Source: JAVXAG01 sp036660615 | Lineage (GTDB): Bacteria; Bacillota; Clostridia; Peptostreptococcales; Anaerovoracaceae | Assembly: GCA_036660615.1 (NCBI GenBank) | Contig: JAVXAG010000052.1 | Coordinates: forward strand, 1 to 12,949 | Length of the DNA stretch: 12,949 nt | Direction of reading: 5' to 3' | Part shown: one piece after another, positions 1 to 8,009 of the stretch | Layout of the letters: each line of letters opens with the position of its first letter | Numbering within the stretch: position 1 is the first letter of the stretch | Translations under genes and position numbers: made by a program | The notes under the pieces: model-generated | Databases searched by the model: none | Told to the model about the DNA's origin: nothing | The model's input: the letters and a program-made list of their open reading frames with translations, nothing else

Positions 1-19
1 CACGAACTGTTTGGTTGTT

Positions 20-1390
20 TTATTGTCCTAAATATTTTTCAATATACTCGTCTTTGATTCTCTTTAACTCATTCTTTGGTAGCATACGAAGTAGCTTCCA
101 GCCAATATCAAGAGTTTCCTCAATACTTCTCTCCGTTTCATACCCTTGTGAAACGTAAACACTTTCGAACTCCTGTGAGAATTTTGCATACATAAGGTCA
201 ATGTCAGTTAGAGCAGCTTCGCCCAAAATAGTCATTAACTCCAGACACTCCTTGCCCCTTGCATATGCTGCAAACAGCTGATTCATTGTGTCCGCATGGT
301 CTTCTCTAGTTTTTCCTACTCCGATACCTTTGTCCTTTAGACGAGATAGCGAAGGCAATACGTCGATAGGTGGTTTGACACCTTTTCTATATAACTCACG
401 AGAAAGAATGATTTGTCCTTCAGTGATGTAACCCGTAAGGTCAGGAATTGGATGAGTTTTGTCATCCTCTGGCATAGTCAAAATCGGAATCATTGTGATT
501 GAACCCTCTTGATCCCTTTTCCTTCCAGCTCTCTCATACATAGTAGCAAGGTCAGTGTACAGATATCCTGGATATCCCCTTCTGCCTGGAACTTCCTTTC
601 TAGCCGCAGAAACCTCACGAAGAGCTTCCGCATAATTTGTGATATCAGTCATAATAACTAGAACGTGCATACCCAAATCAAAAGCTAGATATTCAGCTGC
701 AGTAAGTGCCATTCTTGGAGTGGCAATTCTTTCAACAGCTGGGTCATTAGCCAAGTTCATAAACATTACAGTTCTGTCAATTGCTCCCGTTCTTCTAAAA
801 TCAGATGCGAAGAAGTCAGCTTCTTCATAAGTGATACCAATAGCCGCAAAGACAACCGCGAAATTACTTTCGCCACCCCTTACCTTTGCTTGACGAGCGA
901 TTTGCGCTGCAAGCTCAGCATGAGGAAGACCAGATCCCGAGAAAATCGGTAGCTTTTGTCCCCTAACCAAAGTGTTTAGTCCGTCAATTGCAGATACACC
1001 AGTTTGAATAAATTCAGCTGGATAGTCCCTGGCTGCTGGATTCATTGGAAGACCGTTGATATCCAATTTCTTTTCTGGAATGATTTCTGGGCCACCGTCC
1101 ATAGGCCTGCCCATACCATCAAATACCCTTCCAAGCATTTCTGGTGAAACACCTAGTTGAATACCCCTTCCAAGAAATTTTACCGAACTTTCCTTTAAGT
1201 TAATACCTGCGGAACTTTCGAATAACTGTACCAAAGCATTACTGCCGTTTATTTCCAAAACTTTGCAAAGTCTGTTTTCCCCATTTGGAAGAGTGATTTC
1301 GCCAAGTTCATCATAAGTTACATTTTCAACATCTTTGACAAGCATCAAAGGTCCTACAACTTCAGATATTGTCTTATATTCCTTAATCAT
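20..1390 (-). CDS. ntpB: V-type ATPase subunit B (non-catalytic head subunit)
   Basis: Non-catalytic subunit of the A3B3 head of a V/A-type ATPase, on the cytoplasmic side. The 456-residue length is normal for the family. The N-terminal beta-barrel begins MIKEYKTISEVVGPLMLV. The nucleotide-fold region has SGSGLPH (residues 151-157) where a catalytic subunit would carry a P-loop; lack of GKT is the normal B-subunit state, not damage. SLSR ends at Arg350, the same number and context as the arginine finger of E. hirae NtpB, which reaches into the catalytic site of the A subunit. The ATG lies inside the end of ntpA (8-bp overlap) with AAGGAGG 9 nt upstream, so translation is probably coupled. The stop codon is intact at 20-22. 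The next gene, expected to be ntpD, lies outside the window. Confidence 0.97.
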   Translation of the reverse strand: MIKEYKTISEVVGPLMLVKDVENVTYDELGEITLPNGENRLCKVLEINGSNALVQLFESSAGINLKESSVKFLGRGIQLGVSPEMLGRVFDGMGRPMDGGPEIIPEKKLDINGLPMNPAARDYPAEFIQTGVSAIDGLNTLVRGQKLPIFSGSGLPHAELAAQIARQAKVRGGESNFAVVFAAIGITYEEADFFASDFRRTGAIDRTVMFMNLANDPAVERIATPRMALTAAEYLAFDLGMHVLVIMTDITNYAEALREVSAARKEVPGRRGYPGYLYTDLATMYERAGRKRDQEGSITMIPILTMPEDDKTHPIPDLTGYITEGQIILSRELYRKGVKPPIDVLPSLSRLKDKGIGVGKTREDHADTMNQLFAAYARGKECLELMTILGEAALTDIDLMYAKFSQEFESVYVSQGYETERSIEETLDIGWKLLRMLPKNELKRIKDEYIEKYLGQ

Positions 1391-3161
1391 CGTTTTCAGC
1401 CTCCTTACTTACCAAATCAGCTATTTCAGTAGTTAACTGATTCATAATATCCTCATATGCTTTTTCTGTTTTTTCTTCTTCAATATACTTGAATCTACCA
1501 ATTGCTTCCCTTACATCAAGAGCAACCAATTTGTTAAATGGTGCACCTTTTGAAAGAGCGTCCCTAGATAATTCATAATACCCCATAATCAATCTAAGCA
1601 ATTTGAACTGCTTATCAAGAGAAGTATACGTGTCAATTTCGTGGAATGCGTTCTGATGCAAATAGTCCTCACGAATAGATTTGCAAGCTTCCAATTTGAT
1701 TCTATCTTCAAAAGAAAGTGCGTCAACACCAACCAATTGAACAATTTCCTGTAGCTCCGATTCCTCTTGTAAAAGTTTGATTGTATCCATCCTTAACTTA
1801 GGGAAATCCTTGCTTACATTGTCCTCATACCATTTTGTTAGCCTGTCAACATAAAGCGAGTAACTTTGTAGCCAGTCAATAGCAGGGAAATGCCTCTTGT
1901 ATGCAAGACCTGAGTCAAGACACCAGAAAACCTTTACAATACGTAATGTTGCCTGAGATACCGGCTCCGAAATATCACCACCTGGAGGAGATACAGCACC
2001 GATAGCCGATAAAGCTCCTAGTCTGCCTTCTTTTCCAAGAGAGATAACCCTTCCAGCTCTTTCATAGAACTGAGCAAGACGAGAACCAAGATAAGCAGGA
2101 TAACCTTCTTCACCTGGCATTTCTTCAAGTCTGCCAGACATTTCACGAAGAGCCTCCGCCCACCTTGATGTGGAGTCAGCCATTAATGCCACCGAATAAC
2201 CCATATCTCTAAAATATTCTGCTATTGTAATTCCTGTATAGATGGAAGCTTCACGAGCGGCAACCGGCATATCCGAAGTATTGGCAATCAAAACCGTTCT
2301 CTTCATCAGCGACTCACCAGTATGTGGATCCTTTAGTTCTGGGAACTCCATCAATACGTCCGTCATCTCATTTCCACGTTCACCACAACCGATATATACT
2401 ACAATATCAGCATCTGCCCATTTTGCCAGTTGATGCTGTACAACAGTTTTTCCACTTCCGAAAGGCCCTGGAACTGCTGCAACACCGCCCTTTGCAATTG
2501 GGAACAATGTGTCGATAACACGTTGACCTGTGATAAGTGGCATTTCAGGAACAAGTTTTTCCTTGTACGGTCTGCCCCTTCTTACTGGCCATTTTTGCAT
2601 CATTGTAAGTTCGGCAATAGTGCCATCTTCCTTTTTAACCTTACAGACAATTTCCTCTACAGTAAATTCTCCAGATTCAATTGCTGTTATAGTACCTTTT
2701 ACACCAAATGGAATCATTATTTTCTGCTCAACAACTATTGTTTCCTGAACAGTTCCCATAATGTCTCCTGGTTCAACTTCATCGCCAACCTTAAGAACAG
2801 GAACAAACTCCCATTTCTTAGTCCTTGATAAAGAAGGTACGTTGATACCCCTAGTAATATTAGAACCAACTGCCGCTCTCATTTCTTCAAGTGGTCTTTG
2901 AATTCCATCATACATAGTTTCGATTAGTCCTGGTCCAAGCTCAACAGAAAGCGGTGCTCCCGTTGAGATTACTGGTGCTCCAGGTCCAATTCCAGCAGTA
3001 TCTTCATATACCTGAATTGAGGCCATATCGCCTCTCATTTCTATTATTTCACCGATTAGTCCAAGATCACCTACACGAACTACGTCGTACATATCTGCGT
3101 CTTCCATGTTTGACGCAACTACTAATGGTCCTGATACCTTTACGATTTTTCCTTGGCTCAT
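1383..3161 (-). CDS. ntpA: V-type ATPase catalytic subunit A
   Basis: Catalytic subunit of the V/A-type ATPase head; it hydrolyses or synthesises ATP at the interface with subunit B. The 592 residues match the family, including the A-type insertion of about 90 residues before the nucleotide fold. Visible motifs: Walker A PGPFGSGKT at 231-239 (K238, T239), GCGERGNEM at 258-266 with the catalytic glutamate E261, and the Walker B/ADSTSRWAEALRE block at 328-340. The ATG overlaps the ntpG stop as ATGA. GGAGGTG lies 7 nt upstream, within the end of ntpG. Its stop overlaps the ntpB start. No anomalies were seen. Confidence 0.98.
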   Translation of the reverse strand: MSQGKIVKVSGPLVVASNMEDADMYDVVRVGDLGLIGEIIEMRGDMASIQVYEDTAGIGPGAPVISTGAPLSVELGPGLIETMYDGIQRPLEEMRAAVGSNITRGINVPSLSRTKKWEFVPVLKVGDEVEPGDIMGTVQETIVVEQKIMIPFGVKGTITAIESGEFTVEEIVCKVKKEDGTIAELTMMQKWPVRRGRPYKEKLVPEMPLITGQRVIDTLFPIAKGGVAAVPGPFGSGKTVVQHQLAKWADADIVVYIGCGERGNEMTDVLMEFPELKDPHTGESLMKRTVLIANTSDMPVAAREASIYTGITIAEYFRDMGYSVALMADSTSRWAEALREMSGRLEEMPGEEGYPAYLGSRLAQFYERAGRVISLGKEGRLGALSAIGAVSPPGGDISEPVSQATLRIVKVFWCLDSGLAYKRHFPAIDWLQSYSLYVDRLTKWYEDNVSKDFPKLRMDTIKLLQEESELQEIVQLVGVDALSFEDRIKLEACKSIREDYLHQNAFHEIDTYTSLDKQFKLLRLIMGYYELSRDALSKGAPFNKLVALDVREAIGRFKYIEEEKTEKAYEDIMNQLTTEIADLVSKEAENDD

Positions 3162-3484
3162 TTATTTTCACCTCCAAATAGTATGTCTGCACCTACAGCA
3201 CGCTCAACGGACTTTCTTACACTGTCCATTCCTGTTCCCGAAGCTCCATTTTTATTTGGAATCGGGATAATTGCTGGAAGCCTTGAGTCCTTATATTTAT
3301 CTATTTCCGTTGTAATGTCCTTTGCAAGTCCTTCTGTAATATAAATTATTGCATACTCTTCTTTTGCAATTTCGTGAAGAATTCTCTTTGCTTCTTCGCT
3401 TTCCGAACAAGGGAATACGTCTAGTCCAACAGCTTTAAAGCCTAATACGCTTTCCCTGTCTCCTATCACTCCTATTTTATACAT
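3158..3484 (-). CDS. ntpG: V-type ATPase subunit F (NtpG in the E. hirae naming)
   Basis: Small central-stalk subunit of 108 residues, corresponding to subunit F of A-type ATPases and named NtpG in E. hirae. It begins MYKIGVIGDRESVLGFKAVG, the Rossmann-like start typical of the family. An acidic and alanine-rich middle follows, then the AIIYITEGLA segment and the LPAIIPIPN strand that close the fold. In the holoenzyme it binds the D rotor shaft. It overlaps ntpC by 8 bp upstream and ntpA by 4 bp (ATGA) downstream. A modest GAGGGA site lies ahead of the ATG. Names differ between databases (atpF, ntpF, ntpG); the identification as subunit F is firmer than the symbol. Confidence 0.93.
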   Translation of the reverse strand: MYKIGVIGDRESVLGFKAVGLDVFPCSESEEAKRILHEIAKEEYAIIYITEGLAKDITTEIDKYKDSRLPAIIPIPNKNGASGTGMDSVRKSVERAVGADILFGGENK

Positions 3485-4484
3485 ATGGTTCCCTCAATCT
3501 TTCACCGATAACATCTGCTGACGCTCCTGCAAGTTTTCCCATCAAAATAATTCTCAAATTATCAAGTTCAGTTTCCTTTGCTATCCAAAACGCCGCAATT
3601 GGTGCAAGTCCAAAAGTATTGTATTTCGCTGTCTTTGCATATTTCATTCTAGCATCTACACCAAGTTTTTCAAATAAGCTAAAATCACCAGTTTCCTTGA
3701 TTTGCCTGCCACCTTCAGTCATAATATCTTTTAGACCATAAGGTGCTAATTTATCTGCAAGCTGCAAGAATGGTTCTTCGTAACTTGAAATGAAAAACTT
3801 GTCAGAGATGTTTCCACCATCCAAGAAAACCTTCTGGAAAAATGACCATGGTTTTTGGATCTGTCTCAATCTGACAAATGTGGTTAAGTTTAATATATCA
3901 ATGTTTAATTTTACATAGCCAATTAAGAAATCGTCTTCTGTTCTATTTGCACCCTTTAACATATCAAAATAACAAGCTCTATCCATAATAAGGTCGATCA
4001 TCTGTGGATCGTGACTTCTACTAAACAAGTCTGTCGCCTCAATGATTGCTGCCCTCATGGCAGAAGTCAGAAACATATAATTTCTTTCTCTAACCATAAT
4101 TTCAAGTTTCTTTGGATCAATAAAACTTGTAGAAACCAAGTAATTATCGTCCGGCGTAATGCCCAAAAACTCCGATTTAAGAAAAACTTTGATGTTATGA
4201 TAGTCAAATGGAAATAAAAACATTCCCAGTTCTTTTCTGTCATATAAAGAATCAAATACTAAATTAAAGAGTTTGTTCTGTTCCCTTCTAATAAAATATT
4301 CGATGTCCTCTCCGAAGATATCTTTTCCATCGCCATATCCAAATTCTTGTAATAAATTTTCTGCCGACTCCAGATCTTTGCTAGAAGCCATTCTCATCAT
4401 ATCCTGCCTAGTCATAAGATTCGAAACATAACAGCCTAGATACGCATTTGCAAATGTATATTCTTCTTCTTTACGCTTTGTCAT
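3477..4484 (-). CDS. ntpC: V-type ATPase subunit C (funnel connecting rotor ring and stalk)
   Basis: Soluble 335-residue helical protein of the V/A-ATPase subunit C (yeast d) family. It sits as a socket on the NtpK ring and joins it to the central stalk. The N-terminus shows the family pattern FANAYLGCYVSNLMTRQDMM. Further family segments are FPFDYHNIKVFLKSE near residue 92 and the LNIDILNLTTFVRLRQI helix near residue 193. The C-terminus contains PIAAFWIAKETELDNLRIIL, the most conserved part of the family. There are no membrane segments, as expected. It follows ntpE after a 13-bp gap with AAGGAG 9 nt before the ATG, and overlaps ntpG by 8 bp. Confidence 0.94.
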   Translation of the reverse strand: MTKRKEEEYTFANAYLGCYVSNLMTRQDMMRMASSKDLESAENLLQEFGYGDGKDIFGEDIEYFIRREQNKLFNLVFDSLYDRKELGMFLFPFDYHNIKVFLKSEFLGITPDDNYLVSTSFIDPKKLEIMVRERNYMFLTSAMRAAIIEATDLFSRSHDPQMIDLIMDRACYFDMLKGANRTEDDFLIGYVKLNIDILNLTTFVRLRQIQKPWSFFQKVFLDGGNISDKFFISSYEEPFLQLADKLAPYGLKDIMTEGGRQIKETGDFSLFEKLGVDARMKYAKTAKYNTFGLAPIAAFWIAKETELDNLRIILMGKLAGASADVIGERLREPYV

Positions 4485-4497
4485 AGAACCTCACTCC

Positions 4498-5079
4498 TTA
4501 CTGGAACAATGCTTCAGCAACTTCCGTTACTAATTTATCTTTTGCCTCTTCAACCAAGGCTTCTATTGTTCCGTTAATATAAATCGAACCGTTCTTTAAC
4601 AAAAATCCGCCTCGAATGTCTCTTGTTTCTTGTGATATCACAATCTGACTTTCCGGTAAAATTTGACCTATCTTCTTAATCAAAGAAGGCCCAATGTTAT
4701 TTGCTTCTTCACTGTTAAATATTAGCTCGCCATCTAGTTTGCCTGTACTTTTTACAATGTCTGCAAGTAGATTTACATAGGCCTCTTTATCCATTGAGGT
4801 TATTTTATCTACTGCTTTTTCAAAGCATTCTGCAATAAGTTCTTGTTTGTGGGCAAGAACTATCTTTCTACCGTCTATGTCTGCTACTGATTTCTTTCTG
4901 CTGATTAACTTTTGCTTTTCGTCCTCGCCTTTTAGATGAGTCTTTTTCGCCATTTCCTCAGCTTTCTTTGTAGCATTTTCTATGATTGCATCACTATCAC
5001 TTTGTGCTTGATTTAATGTAGCATTAGCCATTTCTTCGGCATCGCTAATAATCTTTGATGTAATCTTTTCTATGCTCAT
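4498..5079 (-). CDS. ntpE: V-type ATPase subunit E (peripheral stalk)
   Basis: Peripheral-stalk subunit that pairs with the NtpF coiled coil and holds the head against NtpI. The N-terminal half (about residues 1-75) is an Ala/Glu/Lys-rich coiled coil. The C-terminal globular part holds RDIRGGFLLKNGSIYINGT, the usual E-subunit signature. I chose the ATG at 5077-5079 (MSIEKITSK, 193 residues). AAAGGATGTG lies just upstream of it, whereas the in-frame ATG at 5100 overlaps ntpK and has no ribosome binding site. This leaves 13 bp to the ntpK stop and 13 bp to ntpC. Confidence 0.94.
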   Translation of the reverse strand: MSIEKITSKIISDAEEMANATLNQAQSDSDAIIENATKKAEEMAKKTHLKGEDEKQKLISRKKSVADIDGRKIVLAHKQELIAECFEKAVDKITSMDKEAYVNLLADIVKSTGKLDGELIFNSEEANNIGPSLIKKIGQILPESQIVISQETRDIRGGFLLKNGSIYINGTIEALVEEAKDKLVTEVAEALFQ

Positions 5080-5092
5080 ATTTTCACATCCT

Positions 5093-5566
5093 TTAAACAA
5101 TGTTAATACTGAATAGCATTAATACTGAAACTAACAATGCAAAAATAGCATATGTTTCTACCATTGCTGCATAAATAATACCTTTTGCCATTTGGTCAGG
5201 TCTCTTACCAAGAAGCATAATACCAGCTGCTGCCGCTTTTCCTTGTGCAACTGCTGAGAAAATACCAACTAATCCAACTGGAATTCCAGCTGCGAAAATA
5301 TATGCTCCTGTAGCAAATGTAATGTCTTCCATTCCACCGCCCAAAAGACCAATCTTTACAAATATTAAGAACGATACAAGCAATCCGTAAATACCTTGTG
5401 TGCCTGGTAAAGCTTGTAATATCAATGTTTTACCAAATTTCTTTGGATCCTCTGCTAGAACTCCTGCAGCGGCTTGGCCTGCAATACCAACGCCCATTGC
5501 GCTTCCTATGCCAGCTAATGCTGCCATTGCTGCACCTAATAGTGCTAATATGTTTCCAGTAATCAT
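5093..5566 (-). CDS. ntpK: Na+-type V-ATPase rotor subunit K (proteolipid, c subunit)
   Basis: Membrane rotor subunit of 157 residues forming the ion-carrying ring. It is a duplicated hairpin with four membrane helices at about 5-33, 48-72, 84-115 and 126-153. Only the second hairpin carries the ion-binding carboxylate, E137 in MVETYA. By alignment with E. hirae NtpK all Na+ ligands are present: L53, T56 and Q57 in LPGTQGIYG (with Y60), Q108 in AQGK, and E137. This predicts Na+ coupling. The ATG overlaps the ntpI stop as ATGA. The GGAGG site 6 nt upstream is encoded by the last residues of NtpI, which ties the two genes together translationally. Confidence 0.97.
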   Translation of the reverse strand: MITGNILALLGAAMAALAGIGSAMGVGIAGQAAAGVLAEDPKKFGKTLILQALPGTQGIYGLLVSFLIFVKIGLLGGGMEDITFATGAYIFAAGIPVGLVGIFSAVAQGKAAAAGIMLLGKRPDQMAKGIIYAAMVETYAIFALLVSVLMLFSINIV

Positions 5567-7563
5567 TTTTTACCTCCATTTGTGTTGTTTGTGTCATTAA
5601 TTAATCTGACGTATTTTGTGTTTTTTTCAAAAGGCGCAAATTCTTCTCCGCCATCTTCATAGAATTTCCCAAAGAATTCTATATACTGTAATCTGCTCGA
5701 ATGGACAAAAGCACCTAGTGTATTTATTGCTAGGTTAAATGTATGTCCGACGATAAATGCAAATAGCAATACTATGATTCCAAATATTCCATCTCCTGCC
5801 AGTGAGCCCATAAGGTTTACAACCTGAGCGATAACTCCTGTTGCCAGTCCAAGTGCTAATAGTCTTGCATAAGATAATATATCTGAAATATAGCTTGTGA
5901 TATTGTAGATTGCTCCAAAGCCACCAATTATTTTTCCGAAGCCTTTCTTTTCTCTGCCTCCAGTTAGAAGCAAGACTGCGGCACCTACAATTGCCATATA
6001 CATTCCTGGTTTGACTAGTATCTGGGAAATAAATCCGCCGCCTAGCCACATTGCTATTCCTAATATTACTAAATACCAAGAAAAAATATCAAAAACAGCA
6101 TCTTTCCATTTTCCCTCACTAATGAGCATTTTCGCTTTTATTGCCATTCCTAGGAAAATATGAATTACTCCTAGTATAAGTGAAAAAATCAATAGTGGTA
6201 CAGGATCTTCTATTGGGTTAAACCATATTGGGTTTATTACTATCTCCTTGTGGAAAATAACCCTCGCTGCAACTTGGAAGAAATCTCCAAACCACCCGCC
6301 GAACATAGCTCCCCAGAAAATCGTAGAAATTCCACAGAAGAAAAACATTTTTATCATTCTATATGTCATTCCTTCAAGTTGGAATTTTTTTAGGATTATG
6401 AAGCATGCAATAGCCATAACTATACCGTATCCTGCATCACTTAGCATTATCCCAAAGAACATTGCATAAAAAATTGCAAAGTACTTTGTCGGATCAACTC
6501 CTGTGTAAGCTGGCAATGAGTACATATTTGTAATTGCCTCAAATGGCTGTACAAAACTGGAATTCACTGTCAATACCGGTACTTCTTCCCCTTCTTCTGG
6601 ATCTCTATATGCGAAACAGCATTGATTTTGCTCCATTATCTGGTCAATTGCTTCTTCGCAACCTACTGGCACCCAGCCCTCAAGGTTAAAGGTTCTCTTT
6701 GTCTTTAATAATTTTTCTTTAATTTTTTCTTTATCTCTGCCAATAGTTAGCTGGTCAAATACACATTCGATTCCATGTCTCATTTCACTTAGTGTACTTA
6801 TTTCCGTTTCAACTTCTAGGCATTCTTTTTGTGCTTGTTGAATCTTCTCAATTAAGTTTTCTTTGATTTCCGAAGCTGTGCCTTTCATTCCTTTAAAAGG
6901 GGTAGGTGAAAAGCCCAATTGCTTCATAGTGTTTAGGACTTCTTCATGGTTTTGAACCATTGTTATCGCCGCAACATAAATCAAATCTTTGTCTCTGTTT
7001 ACTTCCATTATGGAAGTCTCGGCCGCTTGTGTTTCTGCCTGACTAATTAGATTCTGTATTTCCACTGTAGAAGGTACTACTCCTAATGTAATAAAGGTGT
7101 TCTTTGTGCCTTCAATTTCTAAAGGCAAGTCGTAACTTACCCATGGAGTTACAGATCCCAAATCTGCATTGAATTTATTTATTTGTTCTTTGTACTGATG
7201 AATTTTGTCATTTAACGATAATACATAGTCAATATTCTTATATATCTTTGCTTGATCTCCAAGTCGATTGGAGAATTCCTCCATTTTCATTGCCTTACGG
7301 GTTTTGAATAATGGGCTTTTCTCTATGCTATATCTTTCTAAGGTTTCTAAAGCTAATGAAACTCTATTTATCTGTGATTCTAATGCCGCTATCTTATCCT
7401 CGTCACCATCTCTAGATCCTAATAATTTCCATTTGTCATCAGCTAATTGAAGACTCTGGTCGGTTATTTCAACAACCCCAATCTCCATCAAATCAGATAT
7501 GAGTTTTTCTTTTGTAGTGTCAAGGCCAATAACTGCAACCTTTTTCATTTTAATTATTGACAC
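5563..7563 (-). CDS. ntpI: V-type ATPase subunit I (membrane stator, a subunit)
   Basis: Stator subunit of 666 residues that provides the ion half-channels. The N-terminal 340 or so residues are cytoplasmic and rich in helical, coiled stretches that bind the peripheral stalks. About eight membrane helices follow from residue 350 to 620. The essential helix holds SYARLLALGLA with Arg567, the equivalent of yeast Vph1 R735 that faces the rotor glutamate. HSSRLQYIEFFGKFY near 621-635, with Arg624, is the other family hallmark. The start is a GTG (MSIIKMKKVAVIGL), which fits the family N-terminus better than the internal ATG at codon 6. An AAAGGA lies 12 nt upstream, rather far. It overlaps ntpF by 14 bp. 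Confidence 0.96.
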   Translation of the reverse strand: MSIIKMKKVAVIGLDTTKEKLISDLMEIGVVEITDQSLQLADDKWKLLGSRDGDEDKIAALESQINRVSLALETLERYSIEKSPLFKTRKAMKMEEFSNRLGDQAKIYKNIDYVLSLNDKIHQYKEQINKFNADLGSVTPWVSYDLPLEIEGTKNTFITLGVVPSTVEIQNLISQAETQAAETSIMEVNRDKDLIYVAAITMVQNHEEVLNTMKQLGFSPTPFKGMKGTASEIKENLIEKIQQAQKECLEVETEISTLSEMRHGIECVFDQLTIGRDKEKIKEKLLKTKRTFNLEGWVPVGCEEAIDQIMEQNQCCFAYRDPEEGEEVPVLTVNSSFVQPFEAITNMYSLPAYTGVDPTKYFAIFYAMFFGIMLSDAGYGIVMAIACFIILKKFQLEGMTYRMIKMFFFCGISTIFWGAMFGGWFGDFFQVAARVIFHKEIVINPIWFNPIEDPVPLLIFSLILGVIHIFLGMAIKAKMLISEGKWKDAVFDIFSWYLVILGIAMWLGGGFISQILVKPGMYMAIVGAAVLLLTGGREKKGFGKIIGGFGAIYNITSYISDILSYARLLALGLATGVIAQVVNLMGSLAGDGIFGIIVLLFAFIVGHTFNLAINTLGAFVHSSRLQYIEFFGKFYEDGGEEFAPFEKNTKYVRLINDTNNTNGGKK

Positions 7564-7876
7564 TATTGCTCACAATCCTTTCTACAATTATGTCGATGGC
7601 TTTTCCTGTGTTTTCTTTTGCCTTCGCAATCATTGCTGCACATTCTTTTTCGGTTTTTTCAACATACTCAGTATATTGTTTCTCGGCTTTTTCTTCGCCG
7701 TCTCTAATGAGGGAATCAAAATCCTCTTTAGCTAGATTTTCTGCGTCATTTGCAACCTTTGTAGCTGTGGTATGAGCGACTTCTATTTTTTTCTTTGCGT
7801 CAACTTTTGCCACTTGCCTTACTTGGTCTGCTTTTTCTTCGCATTCTTTGATACGTGTAAGCTCGTCTACAAACAC
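7550..7876 (-). CDS. ntpF: V-type ATPase peripheral-stalk subunit G/H-like (NtpF)
   Basis: First gene of the ATPase operon. It encodes a 108-residue, almost entirely charged Ala/Glu/Lys-rich coiled coil with no membrane segment. Its sequence is too low in complexity to name by motif. The call rests on composition, length and position: it directly precedes ntpI, exactly where E. hirae has ntpF, the partner of NtpE in the peripheral stalk. I chose the GTG at 7874-7876 because GGAGGTG sits 5 nt before it. The in-frame ATG at 7889-7891 overlaps that ribosome binding site and has none of its own. The end overlaps ntpI by 14 bp. Confidence 0.85.
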   Translation of the reverse strand: MFVDELTRIKECEEKADQVRQVAKVDAKKKIEVAHTTATKVANDAENLAKEDFDSLIRDGEEKAEKQYTEYVEKTEKECAAMIAKAKENTGKAIDIIVERIVSNSVNN

Positions 7877-7881
7877 TATTT

Positions 7882-7888
7882 CACCTCC
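7882..7888 (-). promoter_or_regulatory. Ribosome binding site deciding the ntpF start
   Basis: GGAGGTG, 5 nt before the GTG at 7876. It is nearly perfect Shine-Dalgarno sequence and rules out the in-frame ATG at 7891, whose own codon would lie just upstream of this site. Confidence 0.85.
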
Positions 7889-7928
7889 CATCGCTTTTTA
7901 GGGAAATTTCTAATCTCTCCCTATTCTA

Positions 7929-7956
7929 ATTATACCCCCATTTCCGTCAATTACAA
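7929..7956 (-). promoter_or_regulatory. Sigma-A-type promoter of the ntp operon
   Basis: On the minus strand, -35 TTGTAA (7951-7956) and -10 TATAAT (7929-7934) are separated by 16 bp. The -10 is a perfect consensus and the -35 matches 4 of 6. Transcription should begin near 7922, giving a leader of about 45 nt before the ntpF GTG. No operator was recognised apart from the 8-bp palindrome TGTATACA at 7971-7978, which may be chance in AT-rich DNA. Confidence 0.75.
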
Positions 7957-8009
7957 CATTATCCTTATGATGTATACAATGTATTATTGCATTTTTTTCA
8001 GATTCTCCG

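Noticed and set aside
1..19. GTG at the extreme left edge as the start of ntpD
   Set aside because: No Shine-Dalgarno sequence at a usable distance, and only one codon is visible.
912..940. Missing Walker A lysine in the NtpB nucleotide fold
   Set aside because: SGSGLPH in place of GKT is normal for non-catalytic B subunits, not a defect.
2242..2828. Overlapping plus-strand open frames opposite ntpA
   Set aside because: They lie fully antisense to a highly conserved catalytic subunit, have no ribosome binding sites, and encode unrecognisable peptides.
5735..6079. Minus-strand 114-codon frame within ntpI
   Set aside because: It is an out-of-frame shadow of ntpI with an Arg, Tyr and Trp-rich peptide. 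The ntpI frame is intact and conserved throughout.
7971..7978. TGTATACA palindrome upstream of the ntp promoter as an operator
   Set aside because: An isolated 8-bp palindrome is expected by chance in AT-rich DNA. It lies upstream of the -35 and has no second copy.
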